The notes beneath the pieces were generated by a model, which was given only the letters and a program-made list of their open reading frames with translations, was not told the DNA's origin and ran no database searches. A stretch of DNA of 64,000 bases from Candidatus Binatia bacterium (GTDB lineage Bacteria > Desulfobacterota > Binatia > HRBIN30): the NCBI GenBank assembly GCA_026004215.1, contig BPIR01000001.1:62001-126000 (forward strand), in the 5' to 3' direction. Within the stretch, counting starts at the first letter, position 1, and each line of letters opens with the position of its first letter. Made by a program: the position numbers and the translations under genes. This document shows, in pieces, positions 54,989 to 63,723 of the stretch.

Positions 54989-56119
54989 CTACACGACGCC
55001 ATCTTGGCGAAGGTTCGCGATTGCCTGGGAACTAAAGCCGAGCGCCGTCAAGACTTCTTCAGTGTGGGCACCCAAGGAGGGAGGTGGTTGCGGGCGCCGC
55101 GCAGGTGTCTCCGAAAGCTGAATGGGGCATCCCAACAGGAGCTTGTCACCTTGGTATTCCACGACGCGTCGGTGAAGAACCTGCGGGTCGGACAGCGCCT
55201 CCGCGATGTCGTTCACTGGCCCAAAGCAAACGTCGACTTCTTCGAGCTCGCGCACCCACTCATCTCGGCTCTTTTCTTTAAACTTGCGGCGAAACGCTGC
55301 AAACATTTCCTCGCGGCGCTCACCCTCGGCAAACTGGTCGGGGATGAACTCGCGCAAGCCCAATTTCTCGCAAAGATTCGCCCAAAAGTGAGGTTCCAAC
55401 GCGCCTACGGTGACGAACTTGCCGTCTTTCGTTTCGTAGACAGAATAACAAGGGTAGTGTCCGGTGAGTTGGGTCTGGCCTCGCTCCGGTTGGCTTCCAC
55501 GAACCAAGAACATCAATATATGGAACACGTTCCAGACCACACTGCCGTCGAGCATGGAGATATCCACAAATTGCCCGCGGCCGGTTTGCTGCCGGGCGAA
55601 CAAGGCCGCCAGAATGCCGACCGTGGCCATGAGAGCGCCACCACCGATATCTGCCACTTGGACCGGCATGATCGTAGGAGGTTGGCCAGCTCCCCCGGAT
55701 ACGCCAAGAACTCCCGCGTAACCCAAATAGTTCAAGTCGTGCCCAACCTTGTTGCGATACGGGCCGTTTTGGCCGTAGCCCGAGATGGAGCAGTAAATTA
55801 GCCGCGGGTTACGAGCGGAAAGGGTTTCGTAGTCAATTCCTAAACGTTGAGTAACTCCCGGGCGAAAGCCCTCGAGAATGATATCCGCTTCCTGCGCCAA
55901 CCGGAAGAAAATTTCCCTGCCCTGCGAAGTTTTCAGGTTGAGCGTCATGCTTCTCTTGTTTCGCTGAATGAGAGGGATGCCGATGCCGAGCGGGTCATTC
56001 GGGGCAGAAATCATCAGAACATCGACGCCCAAATCAGCAAGAAGCATGGAGCAAAATGGTCCCGGCAGTTGGCGCGAAAGATCCAGGCACTTGACTCCGC
56101 GCAGTGGGGGTGTGCTCAT
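54989..56119 (-). CDS. CaiB/BaiF family CoA-transferase
   Basis: 376 residues. LDLSRQLPGPFCSMLLADLG, NLKTSQGREIFFRLA, ILEGFRPGVTQRLGIDYETL, catalytic Asp D128 in GHDLNYLG, and GRGQFVDISMLD, typical of type III CoA-transferases and alpha-methylacyl-CoA racemases. It probably activates or epimerises an acyl substrate for the dehydrogenase 130 bp downstream. Substrate unknown. Confidence 0.9.
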   Translation of the reverse strand: MSTPPLRGVKCLDLSRQLPGPFCSMLLADLGVDVLMISAPNDPLGIGIPLIQRNKRSMTLNLKTSQGREIFFRLAQEADIILEGFRPGVTQRLGIDYETLSARNPRLIYCSISGYGQNGPYRNKVGHDLNYLGYAGVLGVSGGAGQPPTIMPVQVADIGGGALMATVGILAALFARQQTGRGQFVDISMLDGSVVWNVFHILMFLVRGSQPERGQTQLTGHYPCYSVYETKDGKFVTVGALEPHFWANLCEKLGLREFIPDQFAEGERREEMFAAFRRKFKEKSRDEWVRELEEVDVCFGPVNDIAEALSDPQVLHRRVVEYQGDKLLLGCPIQLSETPARRPQPPPSLGAHTEEVLTALGFSSQAIANLRQDGVV

Positions 56120-56627
56120 CGCGGCTCCTTCCTAGAAAGCGATTCTGTTGTGTCCGCGCTTGCTAACGAGGATGCACGGTTACCGCAACCCAACCGCAGT
56201 TATCTGTCAGCGGAACGATCTGCCGGTAGGTGCGCGCAGGCGAGCAATATTGGCCTTGGATGGCTACGCGAATCTCTCTTCCGGGATCTACCACGGGGTC
56301 GGATATTCCAGGCTCGGACCTACGCGAATGGAGCGCGGCGACCCTTTTAGAACAACCGCAGTGGTCTCTGTGTGGGGAAGGCGCTTACCGGCAGGCCTTG
56401 CCGCGATTGGCAGGGCCACATGCAAAACGCCAGTGGCACGGCCTCGGTGTGCATGTGGGCTGTCCCAGCTCTCTTGAGGCTGACCCTGAACTGAGGCTCG
56501 GCGCCGGCCGATCCTCCGCGAAAGGTCGTCCCTTTCTGGCGCAAGAGGAAATGTGCTCCGGATATTGTTCGAGGCGTCCGTTCCAGCAATTCTTTGGAAG
56601 GTCCGGCCAGGTTTAGGGAATCCAGCG
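56120..56627. other. Divergent intergenic region
   Basis: 508 bp between caiB-like and queG. Several open stretches exist but none has a recognisable motif, ribosome site or codon pattern. No palindrome stood out. Confidence 0.5.
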
Positions 56628-57767
56628 ATGAATGCGAACGATCTCGCAAACGCTATTCGCGCTTTGGCGTACGAAGCGGGGTTCGCAGCTTGCCGGTTTG
56701 CCCGTGCGGATATCGCCCCTCATGCTCAACAGTTCGACGCTTGGCTTGAGCGTGGAGCGCACGGCTCGATGGACTACCTCGTGCGCACGCGCAGACAGCG
56801 TGAGCATCCCGATCGTGTCTTACCGGGCGCGAAGTCAGTGATCGTTTTGGCGGTGGATTACCGTGGTGGCGGGGGCACGCTACCGACGTGGAGAGAAGAA
56901 CTGCGCGGGCGCATTGCTGCTTACGCCGCGGGCGAGGACTACCATCTGGTTATACGAGCAAGACTCCAGGATCTTTGTGCCAAGCTCCAATCCCTTGATC
57001 CAGCCGCGCGGTACTACGCCAGCGTGGATAGTGGACCTGTCTTGGAACGCGACTGGGCATGGGCGAGTGGCCTCGGTTGGTTTGGCCGGAATACGAACAT
57101 TCTCAATGCCAGCTTGGGTTCCTGGTTCTTTTTGGCGGTGGTGCTGACCACGTTGGAGATTGCGCCGGATCCGATGCATCCCGCCCGGTGTGGTCGTTGT
57201 ACGCGGTGTATTCCGGCGTGCCCGACAGGAGCTCTGGACGAGCACTACGTCTTGGACTCGCGCCTGTGTATTTCTTATTGGACCATCGAGCATCGCGGTA
57301 CGATCCCTCCGGCGATACGCGCGCACTTAGGGGAATGGGTCTTCGGTTGCGATATTTGTCAGGACGTGTGTCCGTGGAACCTGAAGCGGGCCCGTGCTGG
57401 ACACGTTACCCCGCTTTTGGATCTGCATCCGTTTTTGCCCGATCTCCTGGAACTGACCGACGAGGAATTCCGCCGGCGTTATCGCCGAACTGCCCTGTGG
57501 AGGGCTAAGCGGGAAGGCCTGGCGCGGAACGCAGCGGTGGTTCTCGGTAACACGCAGAACCCTGATGCCGTCCGTTTCCTCGCGAGATGTCTACGGTCCG
57601 AGCGGAGCCCGGTGATCCGCGCCCACGCCGTCTGGGCGCTAGGGCGACTGGCGACAAAAGAGGCTGCGGACGCCCTGCTGGCCCATCGCTCCGTCGAGAC
57701 GGACAGTGGGGTACTTGCCGAGATCACGCAAGCCCTGCACGACGTAGAGCGAGCGGGGAACCCCTGA
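56628..57767 (+). CDS. queG: Epoxyqueuosine reductase QueG
   Basis: 379 residues carrying two [4Fe-4S] clusters and cobalamin, reducing epoxyqueuosine in tRNA to queuosine. Catalytic Asp134 in YYASVDSGP; cluster cysteines C188, C191, C194, C198 (CGRCTRCIPACP), C214, and C241, C244, C248 (CDICQDVC). The C terminus has HEAT-like repeats (NAAVVLGNTQNPDAVRFLAR). ATG 56628 is chosen from this N terminus. With queA and tgt it completes the late queuosine path in one window. Confidence 0.95.
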   Translation: MNANDLANAIRALAYEAGFAACRFARADIAPHAQQFDAWLERGAHGSMDYLVRTRRQREHPDRVLPGAKSVIVLAVDYRGGGGTLPTWREELRGRIAAYAAGEDYHLVIRARLQDLCAKLQSLDPAARYYASVDSGPVLERDWAWASGLGWFGRNTNILNASLGSWFFLAVVLTTLEIAPDPMHPARCGRCTRCIPACPTGALDEHYVLDSRLCISYWTIEHRGTIPPAIRAHLGEWVFGCDICQDVCPWNLKRARAGHVTPLLDLHPFLPDLLELTDEEFRRRYRRTALWRAKREGLARNAAVVLGNTQNPDAVRFLARCLRSERSPVIRAHAVWALGRLATKEAADALLAHRSVETDSGVLAEITQALHDVERAGNP

Positions 57768-57835
57768 GCTCTTGGCAGGTCAGCCATGCGAGATGCTCAG
57801 GGAACGCCGTTCAGGGTAATCGGCCTCACGAATGC

Positions 57836-58099
57836 TCAGGCGCGGGGCAGCTTGCTTTTAGATCGCACGCCCGGAGTGAATTTTCTCAACCCAAAGTAAT
57901 AGCAGCACAGCTCGTGGTCGAGGTCGTTGTGGAAGGTGCGTTGGTGCCCATCCTCGAAGTCAACGCGGACGAGGCAAATTCCTCCAGCTAACGAGGAAGT
58001 CATCTCTTCCACAACAGTGCCGATGCCCCAATCCTCGTGTCGGAGGTGCAATACTTGATCGCCCAGTCGTAAAAACAATCGCTTGCGCTGGTGATCCAT
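57836..58099 (-). CDS. DUF3553-like small protein
   Basis: 87 residues. RLGDQVLHLRHEDWGIGTVV and GICLVRVDFEDGHQRTF resemble the DUF3553 small beta domain (also found at the end of some helicases), which binds nucleic acid-associated partners. Standalone here. ATG 58099. Cys-Cys-Tyr-Tyr near the C terminus is unusual. Function unknown. Confidence 0.7.
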   Translation of the reverse strand: MDHQRKRLFLRLGDQVLHLRHEDWGIGTVVEEMTSSLAGGICLVRVDFEDGHQRTFHNDLDHELCCYYFGLRKFTPGVRSKSKLPRA

Positions 58100-58142
58100 G
58101 GCTCAGACGTGGATACCGACTTCTCATAGCCTACCACGGGGA

Positions 58143-60371
58143 TCAGAGGAAATCCTCAGTGAAGAGCACTTGCTGAACGTAAACGAACCGCGGTGTGAGT
58201 GGCGGCAGGTTGGCTACGTTGTTGAAGAACGGATCGTAGTTCCAGTCGCGCACTGGAGGGTTGTAAATGTTGCAGCCACTCGACAAGCTACCTCCCGTGC
58301 CACACCACGCTCCATTGACGTGCTGTGGTGTGCCGAGGCTCACAAAGGAGCCGCGGTAATAGAACGTGACGCCGGACCAGTCCTCGTGAAACCTCGGGTA
58401 GTTTTCGAGCCCGCCATTATACTTGCCAGGTTGAGTTTCATCCACTCCGGCAAGAAAGGCGGCATGAACCCAGGTTGTGGTCGCGTCACGACTAGTGTCC
58501 GTCAGGGATTTGTTGCTTTGACAGTCATTCTTGCATCCGGTCGAATTAAAGTACGAGTTGGACAGCACATTGATGCTATCTCCGAGGATTGCGGCTGGTT
58601 GCTTCGGAAGATTGGAGGCAGGTGCCCCCGACGTCCCGTAGGGTGCTGCTGCGTTGTTGCCTTGGTTGAAGTCGCCTTGCACGTAAACGGCTTGGTCGGA
58701 AACAATCGTGATTCCCGTCGGGTCTTGACCTGGGCCAGGATTCGTGGGGAACCACAGGTTGCGCGAGCCGAAGATTCGTACACCGTAGTTGTTGGCACTG
58801 GAGCCGGAGTCCGGGCCAACGACGGTCAGATAGAGAATCAATCCCCCATCCGATGCATCGGCATTATCGAACAACTTGCTTCCGGCGGGCTGGTAACGGT
58901 TCCACTGCAAGAGATCGGCGACGTTGACGTTCAGGAGATACATCCACTTCTTTTCTCGCCAGTTGTAAAAGCCTCCCCGCCGGTAATCGAGGTCTCCCAG
59001 CATACCAGGCTTGCCTCCCAACCCCGTGAAGTTGTTGCTGCCATAGGTGCGGTTGAAGGGATTCGCCGTAAGGGTTTGCCCCCCATTGTTGCACGCTCCG
59101 GTTCCGGCTGGGCATCCGATGTAGCGCGTGGTGGAATAGCCGCTGCCCGAGGTATTGAGCTGAGGATAGCAGGATGGGTTGGTGTTGTTGCAGTTGGGCG
59201 ACGTGTTGCTGCAGGTACAGGTGCTTCCTCCTGTGAGCCGGAAGCCAGTAGCGGGGACTTCCGTATAGAAAATTGGTCGGGTGCCGAGCAAAGGACCCGT
59301 CAGCGAAGAAGGCGCGCCGTTGGCGTACTGGCCCCCGTTTAGGGGATCCGACATGAAGGTCCAGAGCAGAGCAGTTTTGACGACATCCTGATTTCCACTG
59401 GCATCCTGCACTTCGATCCGGGCTGGGAGCAGGGGTCCACCTGGCAACTGCCCCGGAGTGTTGAGCACGAGGGCAATGCGCAGATCTGCTCTCGACCAGA
59501 AGACCCCCGCGCCTTGGGGTGGACGGCTAATAATCCCGGGCTGCGGTATCGAAATGTTTTCCATGCCGGCGATCATGCTCCCTTTCCATTGCGCCAGCGT
59601 ACTACTGGACACCTCGGTTGTGCTCCCCCCGACACACGGTAGCGTGAGGGGATCGAGGTCTCCGAAGGGGGCCGCCTGGTCCTCGAGCTTATCGACGATT
59701 ACCGTGCCCGCACAAATGGGCTGGTCCTTGCGTCCGCGAAAGATTTTACCTCGAGCCGAAACCTGCACGCTGGTGATGCCATTGGCGGGGTCGTCAGCAA
59801 TTGCCAGTGTATTTCCAGCTCCGAGGTAGAGATTTCCGTTCGTATGTACGCGGCCTCTCAACGTCATCTTCGGGCCGGGAATAATTTCTAGGTCCTTTTC
59901 GTAAAACGCAACGAATTGGAAGAGCGGGATGTTGCCCACCAGAAATTCCGCACCAATGGAGGCCTCTTGATCCGAGTTCACCTGATTCGTGGCTTTGGCA
60001 CGCACCGTGTAACCATATTCCAATGAGTTCAAGCCGGCGAAAAGCTGCCCGGCCGGAATCGTGATGCTCTTCGGATTACCGGGTTTTTCGAACAGTTGAT
60101 ACGTCACGTCGCGATTCGCCCACGCCAGGGATCGCGCAGCGAAATCCGACCCAGAGGGAACCTGATAATCCAAGAACTTTTGCTTGAATTCGCCGATGCC
60201 CCGGTTCAGAGCTGCCTCGGCAGCATGAAAGCCGACAATGCTTTGCGCATACGTGCCTTGGAGTTGAGTGTCCAAAAGCACTTTGGCGGCTAGTGCAGCC
60301 ACCAGACCTGAGAGAAAAAATAGCGTGATTAAAACACCGATGAGTGCGATGCCTTTCTGACGGCTTTGCAT
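58143..60371 (-). CDS. Giant PilX-like type IV pilus assembly protein
   Basis: 742 residues, far longer than ordinary PilX (roughly 170-200). ATG 60371 with AGGTGG upstream. The N terminus is a prepilin-like segment: QKG then IALIGVLITLFFLSGLV with no Glu at position 5, as in PilX. After about residue 150 there is a large beta-rich domain (GGDP-type loops, MTLRGRVHTNGNLYLGAG), a Cys-rich stretch (CTCSNTSPNCNN) and a Gly-Asn-rich end. Probably a minor pilin fused to or extended with a large exposed domain. Last gene of fimT-pilV-pilW-pilX. Confidence 0.8.
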   Translation of the reverse strand: MQSRQKGIALIGVLITLFFLSGLVAALAAKVLLDTQLQGTYAQSIVGFHAAEAALNRGIGEFKQKFLDYQVPSGSDFAARSLAWANRDVTYQLFEKPGNPKSITIPAGQLFAGLNSLEYGYTVRAKATNQVNSDQEASIGAEFLVGNIPLFQFVAFYEKDLEIIPGPKMTLRGRVHTNGNLYLGAGNTLAIADDPANGITSVQVSARGKIFRGRKDQPICAGTVIVDKLEDQAAPFGDLDPLTLPCVGGSTTEVSSSTLAQWKGSMIAGMENISIPQPGIISRPPQGAGVFWSRADLRIALVLNTPGQLPGGPLLPARIEVQDASGNQDVVKTALLWTFMSDPLNGGQYANGAPSSLTGPLLGTRPIFYTEVPATGFRLTGGSTCTCSNTSPNCNNTNPSCYPQLNTSGSGYSTTRYIGCPAGTGACNNGGQTLTANPFNRTYGSNNFTGLGGKPGMLGDLDYRRGGFYNWREKKWMYLLNVNVADLLQWNRYQPAGSKLFDNADASDGGLILYLTVVGPDSGSSANNYGVRIFGSRNLWFPTNPGPGQDPTGITIVSDQAVYVQGDFNQGNNAAAPYGTSGAPASNLPKQPAAILGDSINVLSNSYFNSTGCKNDCQSNKSLTDTSRDATTTWVHAAFLAGVDETQPGKYNGGLENYPRFHEDWSGVTFYYRGSFVSLGTPQHVNGAWCGTGGSLSSGCNIYNPPVRDWNYDPFFNNVANLPPLTPRFVYVQQVLFTEDFL

Positions 60372-60385
60372 GAACCACCTCCGAA

Positions 60386-61237
60386 TCAAGGCGGCAAGAG
60401 ATTGCGGGGCTTGATGTTGACCACTGCCTCGCGCCTCAGGAAGTTGCCTGCGGGATCGGTTCGGTCGGAGCGTACTCGCACCTCCGCGATCACCTGCTCT
60501 ACGAGCCGCCACTCATCCTCTGTCGCGGGCAGATCCACAACGTCACACGGTGGACAATTGCGGCGGAGCTGGTACCTGAAATTTAGACGCTCCACGCCCA
60601 CGGCGAAGGGCTGTGGGGACTGATCGCCGACTTGCAGCATGAGTTCCGGCGTATCACCCCACGGTGCTGCCCAATGGTTGATGGAGTAACCCCGCTCATC
60701 GACGGCATAGATCCCGCTACCGGCAGGGTAGCCTGCCGACAAAGGAGTAGCGGCCTTGCTCAGTCGGTTATTGCTTGAATCCACTCCAATGACCGTGAAA
60801 TACTCGCCCGTACCACTGGTATTGCGTATGTAAGCTCGGGTACCAACGGAAAAACCATCGACAGACTCGACGGGAATTGCGGTCGTAGAGGACGTGATCG
60901 GAGATGTCGTGGCTGTGCGAATGCAAGATAGGTCAGGCCGAACCAGTCCGGTGCGGACCCAGATTTTGTCTTCGTCTCCTCCGTCAGCGCCATCGAGTGC
61001 AACGAAGTCACCCGTGACCGGCAAGCAGGCGCCCGCTAGGCGAACATCGCGAATAAGGGTGTCGAGCACACTCCGGAGGTTCATGGAAGCTTCGTTGAGC
61101 AACTCCTGCTGGGTGACCGTGCGCCGCGTACCGGATAAGAAGCCGGTACTGACTGCGATCGCTAGCGACGTCACCGTGATCGCAACGAGCAGCTCGAGAA
61201 GCGAGTTCCCGTTTTGGTTAGCGCCGCACCTTTGCAT
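60386..61237 (-). CDS. Type IV pilus minor pilin PilW-like
   Basis: 283 residues. Prepilin N terminus: NQNG then NSLLELLVAITVTSLA, with Glu at position 5 of the mature protein. Long beta domain with CPPCDVVD. Overlaps pilV by 20 bp and lies 14 bp before pilX, so one operon. Minor pilins initiate pilus assembly. Confidence 0.88.
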   Translation of the reverse strand: MQRCGANQNGNSLLELLVAITVTSLAIAVSTGFLSGTRRTVTQQELLNEASMNLRSVLDTLIRDVRLAGACLPVTGDFVALDGADGGDEDKIWVRTGLVRPDLSCIRTATTSPITSSTTAIPVESVDGFSVGTRAYIRNTSGTGEYFTVIGVDSSNNRLSKAATPLSAGYPAGSGIYAVDERGYSINHWAAPWGDTPELMLQVGDQSPQPFAVGVERLNFRYQLRRNCPPCDVVDLPATEDEWRLVEQVIAEVRVRSDRTDPAGNFLRREAVVNIKPRNLLPP

Positions 61238-61592
61238 AGGAAGTTGACACCAAGACGTTTTGCGGACCTCGTTGATCGGTCCACGACACGTTTACGGAGA
61301 TTGTCTTCACTTGCGGGGCCGCAACTTCACCCAGAACCGAGGTCGTGATGGTGAATGTGGTGCCGCCGAGGGACTGGGTGCGGGATCCCGACGACAGCGA
61401 GTCGTAGTCTGCAGCACGGAGCCTCTCGAGTTCCTGTTCGGCTAAGGTGTAGGCATAGCTTCGTTGATAGGTCCAACTTGCTCTCTGAATATGGTTGGTC
61501 AGAAATGACCCTACTGCGGCTGTTGCTATTGCAAACAAGCCCAGGGACACCAGCGCTTCGGTCAACGAAACTCCCCTTTCGGATGATGGCAC
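61218..61592 (-). CDS. Type IV pilus minor pilin PilV-like
   Basis: 124 residues from GTG 61592, chosen because AAGGAG is seven bases upstream and the prepilin motif ERG / VSLTEALVSLGLFA begins right after. The frame is open to 61658. The start lies inside a 31-bp tandem duplication. A TYQRSYAYTLAEQELERLR helix and a short beta domain follow. Minor pilin of the same operon. Confidence 0.85.
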   Translation of the reverse strand: MPSSERGVSLTEALVSLGLFAIATAAVGSFLTNHIQRASWTYQRSYAYTLAEQELERLRAADYDSLSSGSRTQSLGGTTFTITTSVLGEVAAPQVKTISVNVSWTDQRGPQNVLVSTSYAKVRR

Positions 61593-61645
61593 GTCAGTAC
61601 TCCTTGTACGCCTGTGATGGCACGTCAGTACTCCTTGTACGCCTG
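61584..61645 (+). repeat. 31-bp exact tandem duplication at the fimT-pilV junction
   Basis: 61584-61614 and 61615-61645 are identical. Each copy holds, on the minus strand, the last codons of fimT, an AAGGAG site and a GTG. The 5' copy (minus-strand sense) makes a 9-codon frame ending in a stop (MPSQAYKEY). The 3' copy is the true pilV start. Confidence 0.9.
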
Positions 61646-62134
61646 ACCCGATGGCCACACCGAAACAGCATGCGCAGATCCCTGCGTGTCACTGAAGTAC
61701 GTGTACAGAGCGTAAGGACTGTTGGGGTCCGCAAAGGCCACTTGCAAACCTCGGGTATTGAACTTCAGGTGCCCACCGGTATCTGTGTTCATCCACCAGC
61801 TCACACCGCTTGGTAGCGTGATGTCCCGAAGAACTTTGTCCAGGACCCATGAACTTCCGCTCTGCTTCAGCCGGCGAATCTGGTAGCGATTGCTGGAAAC
61901 TCTGTGAACGCAAACGTGCACGCCAGTGACAATGGCCTTTGCTCTGGCAAATCGCACGTCACTTAGAAACTGTTCGACGGCCCGGTTGGTCTGTGACGGC
62001 AAAACTTCGAGGTGTGGCAGAGCTGCTAATAGCAAGAGACCCAGCAGCGATATGTACACAATTAGTTCAACCAGCGAGAATCCTTTTCTGGTTAGCCACA
62101 CGTTGCATGGTAGGGACGCAAATTGTGTTCCCAC
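61625..62134 (-). CDS. Type IV pilus minor pilin FimT/GspH-like
   Basis: 169 residues. Prepilin motif RKG / FSLVELIVYISLLGLLLL with Glu5. GspH/FimT-type beta domain follows. First gene of the pilin operon, start GTG 62134 (an alternative GTG near 62101 exists). Its last codons carry the AAGGAG site used by pilV. Confidence 0.88.
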   Translation of the reverse strand: MGTQFASLPCNVWLTRKGFSLVELIVYISLLGLLLLAALPHLEVLPSQTNRAVEQFLSDVRFARAKAIVTGVHVCVHRVSSNRYQIRRLKQSGSSWVLDKVLRDITLPSGVSWWMNTDTGGHLKFNTRGLQVAFADPNSPYALYTYFSDTQGSAHAVSVWPSGQAYKEY

Positions 62135-62395
62135 TCGCGACTGGTCGTCTCTCGGCAGCGTATTTCAAGCTGCAGGGCTTTCAGTGATAAGCTATTGCCA
62201 TGGTGGCACTCCTGTACCAAGCCCATGGGGTTTGCAAGGAAGCTCCACGCCAGCCTTCCGAACCGATGTATTTGAAGCAACACGCAGCGGGCAGAATGCC
62301 ACGGAGCCTGGGAAATCGCCGTGCTTGACTGTGAGACAGGCTGGGCCTATCGTTGGCAAGTCGGTTCGCACGGAATCATAGGCTGCAGGGATACG

Positions 62396-62986
62396 ATGCG
62401 CGCGAGTGCGGTGATTCTTGCCGGAGGTCGTAGCAGCCGGATGGGGGGCAGCGATAAGGCTTTCCTACGGATCAATGGTCGTCCAATTATTGAACGCACC
62501 ATAGGCGTGTTGGGCAAGATCTTTGACGACGTCGTGGTAGTAACTCACTCTCCTGAAAGGTATGGCGCCTTTGCGGGGGTGCGAATTACTAGCGACATTT
62601 TTCCAGGGCAGGGGCCGCTTGCGGGTTTGCACGCTGGGTTGCATCACGCGCGTCACTCTCACTGCTTCGTCGTGGCCTGTGACATGCCGTTCCTTCGCAG
62701 CGAACCAATACTACACTTAAGTTCTCTAATCGAGGACTACGACGCGGTTGTGCCTCGTTGGGACGGGGACGTGGAGCCGCTACATGCATTCTACGCGCGT
62801 CGTTTGGTGCCTGTGGCAGAGCGTCTGCTGGTAGATGGTAAGAGTGCCCTGCGCGACTTGCTCCAACTTGTTCGGGTTCGTTACGTGAGTGAGATGGAGT
62901 TAACGAAGATTCCTGGAGCCGAGGAAACCTTCCGAAACGTGAACACGCCCGCCGACGCGGCTCGCTATTCGCTGGATCTACGGTAA
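62396..62986 (+). CDS. mobA: Molybdenum cofactor guanylyltransferase
   Basis: 196 residues. VILAGGRSSRMGGSDKAFLRI, the nucleotidyltransferase GTP-binding start; VVACDMPFLRSEPILHL with the catalytic Asp; NVNTPADA near the end. Attaches GMP to molybdopterin. ATG 62396 is used because it precedes the motif; the frame opens earlier. Opposite the pilin operon; 261 bp separate them. Confidence 0.93.
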   Translation: MRASAVILAGGRSSRMGGSDKAFLRINGRPIIERTIGVLGKIFDDVVVVTHSPERYGAFAGVRITSDIFPGQGPLAGLHAGLHHARHSHCFVVACDMPFLRSEPILHLSSLIEDYDAVVPRWDGDVEPLHAFYARRLVPVAERLLVDGKSALRDLLQLVRVRYVSEMELTKIPGAEETFRNVNTPADAARYSLDLR

Positions 62987-63072
62987 CACTGTGGCCTTTT
63001 CGTGCGTGGCGTACGGGTTGTGCGTTTTAAGCCGGCGGCGAGTTGAACATGCTGTAGGTGGTCCCAAGGTTT

Positions 63073-63675
63073 ATGAATCGAGAAGATCTACTGCGTCGTA
63101 CCTTTGAAGAATGGACCAATGGTTTGGACCCCGTCCGAGCACGGGTGGAGCTTTTTGAGCGCGTCCGAGACTTGCCTTACGTCTATCCGTCGAGCAGAGA
63201 CCCGGTGGAAGTGTTGGCGGCGGGGCAAGGGTCAGCTTCGGGTAAGCACCACCTTTTGGCGGAGTTGTTCCGCCTTCTCGGCCTCGAGGTGCGCCACGTG
63301 ATGTGTACGCACCGGTTTAACGAATCGGCCATTGCTTTTCCGAAGCAACTGCAGGTTCTCCTTGAGAAGAACGAAATCACGGATATCCACGAGTACTTAC
63401 AAGTTGCCGTGGACGGGCAATGGGTGGACGTTGACGCCACCTGGCCACGGGAACTGCGAGAATTCGGTTTTCCCGTCAACGACGAATGGGATGGCCGCTC
63501 GCCGATGTTGTTAAGTGTTGCGGCGGACGAAGTGGTGGTGGTGCGTGGTAATCCCGAAAAGGCAAAGGATGAGCTGTTGGCGACGTGGACCCCAAGGCAG
63601 CGTCAGCTCCGACATCAATTCCTCCTCGAGTTGAGTGCCTGGGTCAAGGAGTTGTATTCGGAAGCGACTCATTGA
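63073..63675 (+). CDS. Transglutaminase-like protein without nucleophile
   Basis: 200 residues from ATG 63073. Transglutaminase-fold features: GKHHLLAELFRLLGLEVRHV and DIHEYLQVAVDGQWVDVDATW, with the His and Asp of the catalytic triad. The nucleophile position is occupied in GQGSASGKHH (relatives read GxGxCxxKxxLL), so Cys appears replaced by Ala. Likely a non-catalytic peptide- or protein-binding member, or one with an altered mechanism. Function unknown. Confidence 0.65.
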   Translation: MNREDLLRRTFEEWTNGLDPVRARVELFERVRDLPYVYPSSRDPVEVLAAGQGSASGKHHLLAELFRLLGLEVRHVMCTHRFNESAIAFPKQLQVLLEKNEITDIHEYLQVAVDGQWVDVDATWPRELREFGFPVNDEWDGRSPMLLSVAADEVVVVRGNPEKAKDELLATWTPRQRQLRHQFLLELSAWVKELYSEATH

Positions 63676-63723
63676 ACGCGCTTGTCGACCGGAGAGTCCC
63701 TGGTTCGACCTTCTTAGGATGGC

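Noticed and set aside
56148-56616. Short plus-strand frames between caiB and queG
   Set aside because: Overlapping frames with no ribosome site, motif or codon bias; treated as non-coding.
58098-59342. 414-codon plus-strand frame opposite the large pilin gene
   Set aside because: Shadow of the pilX-like gene; no motif, signal or ribosome site.
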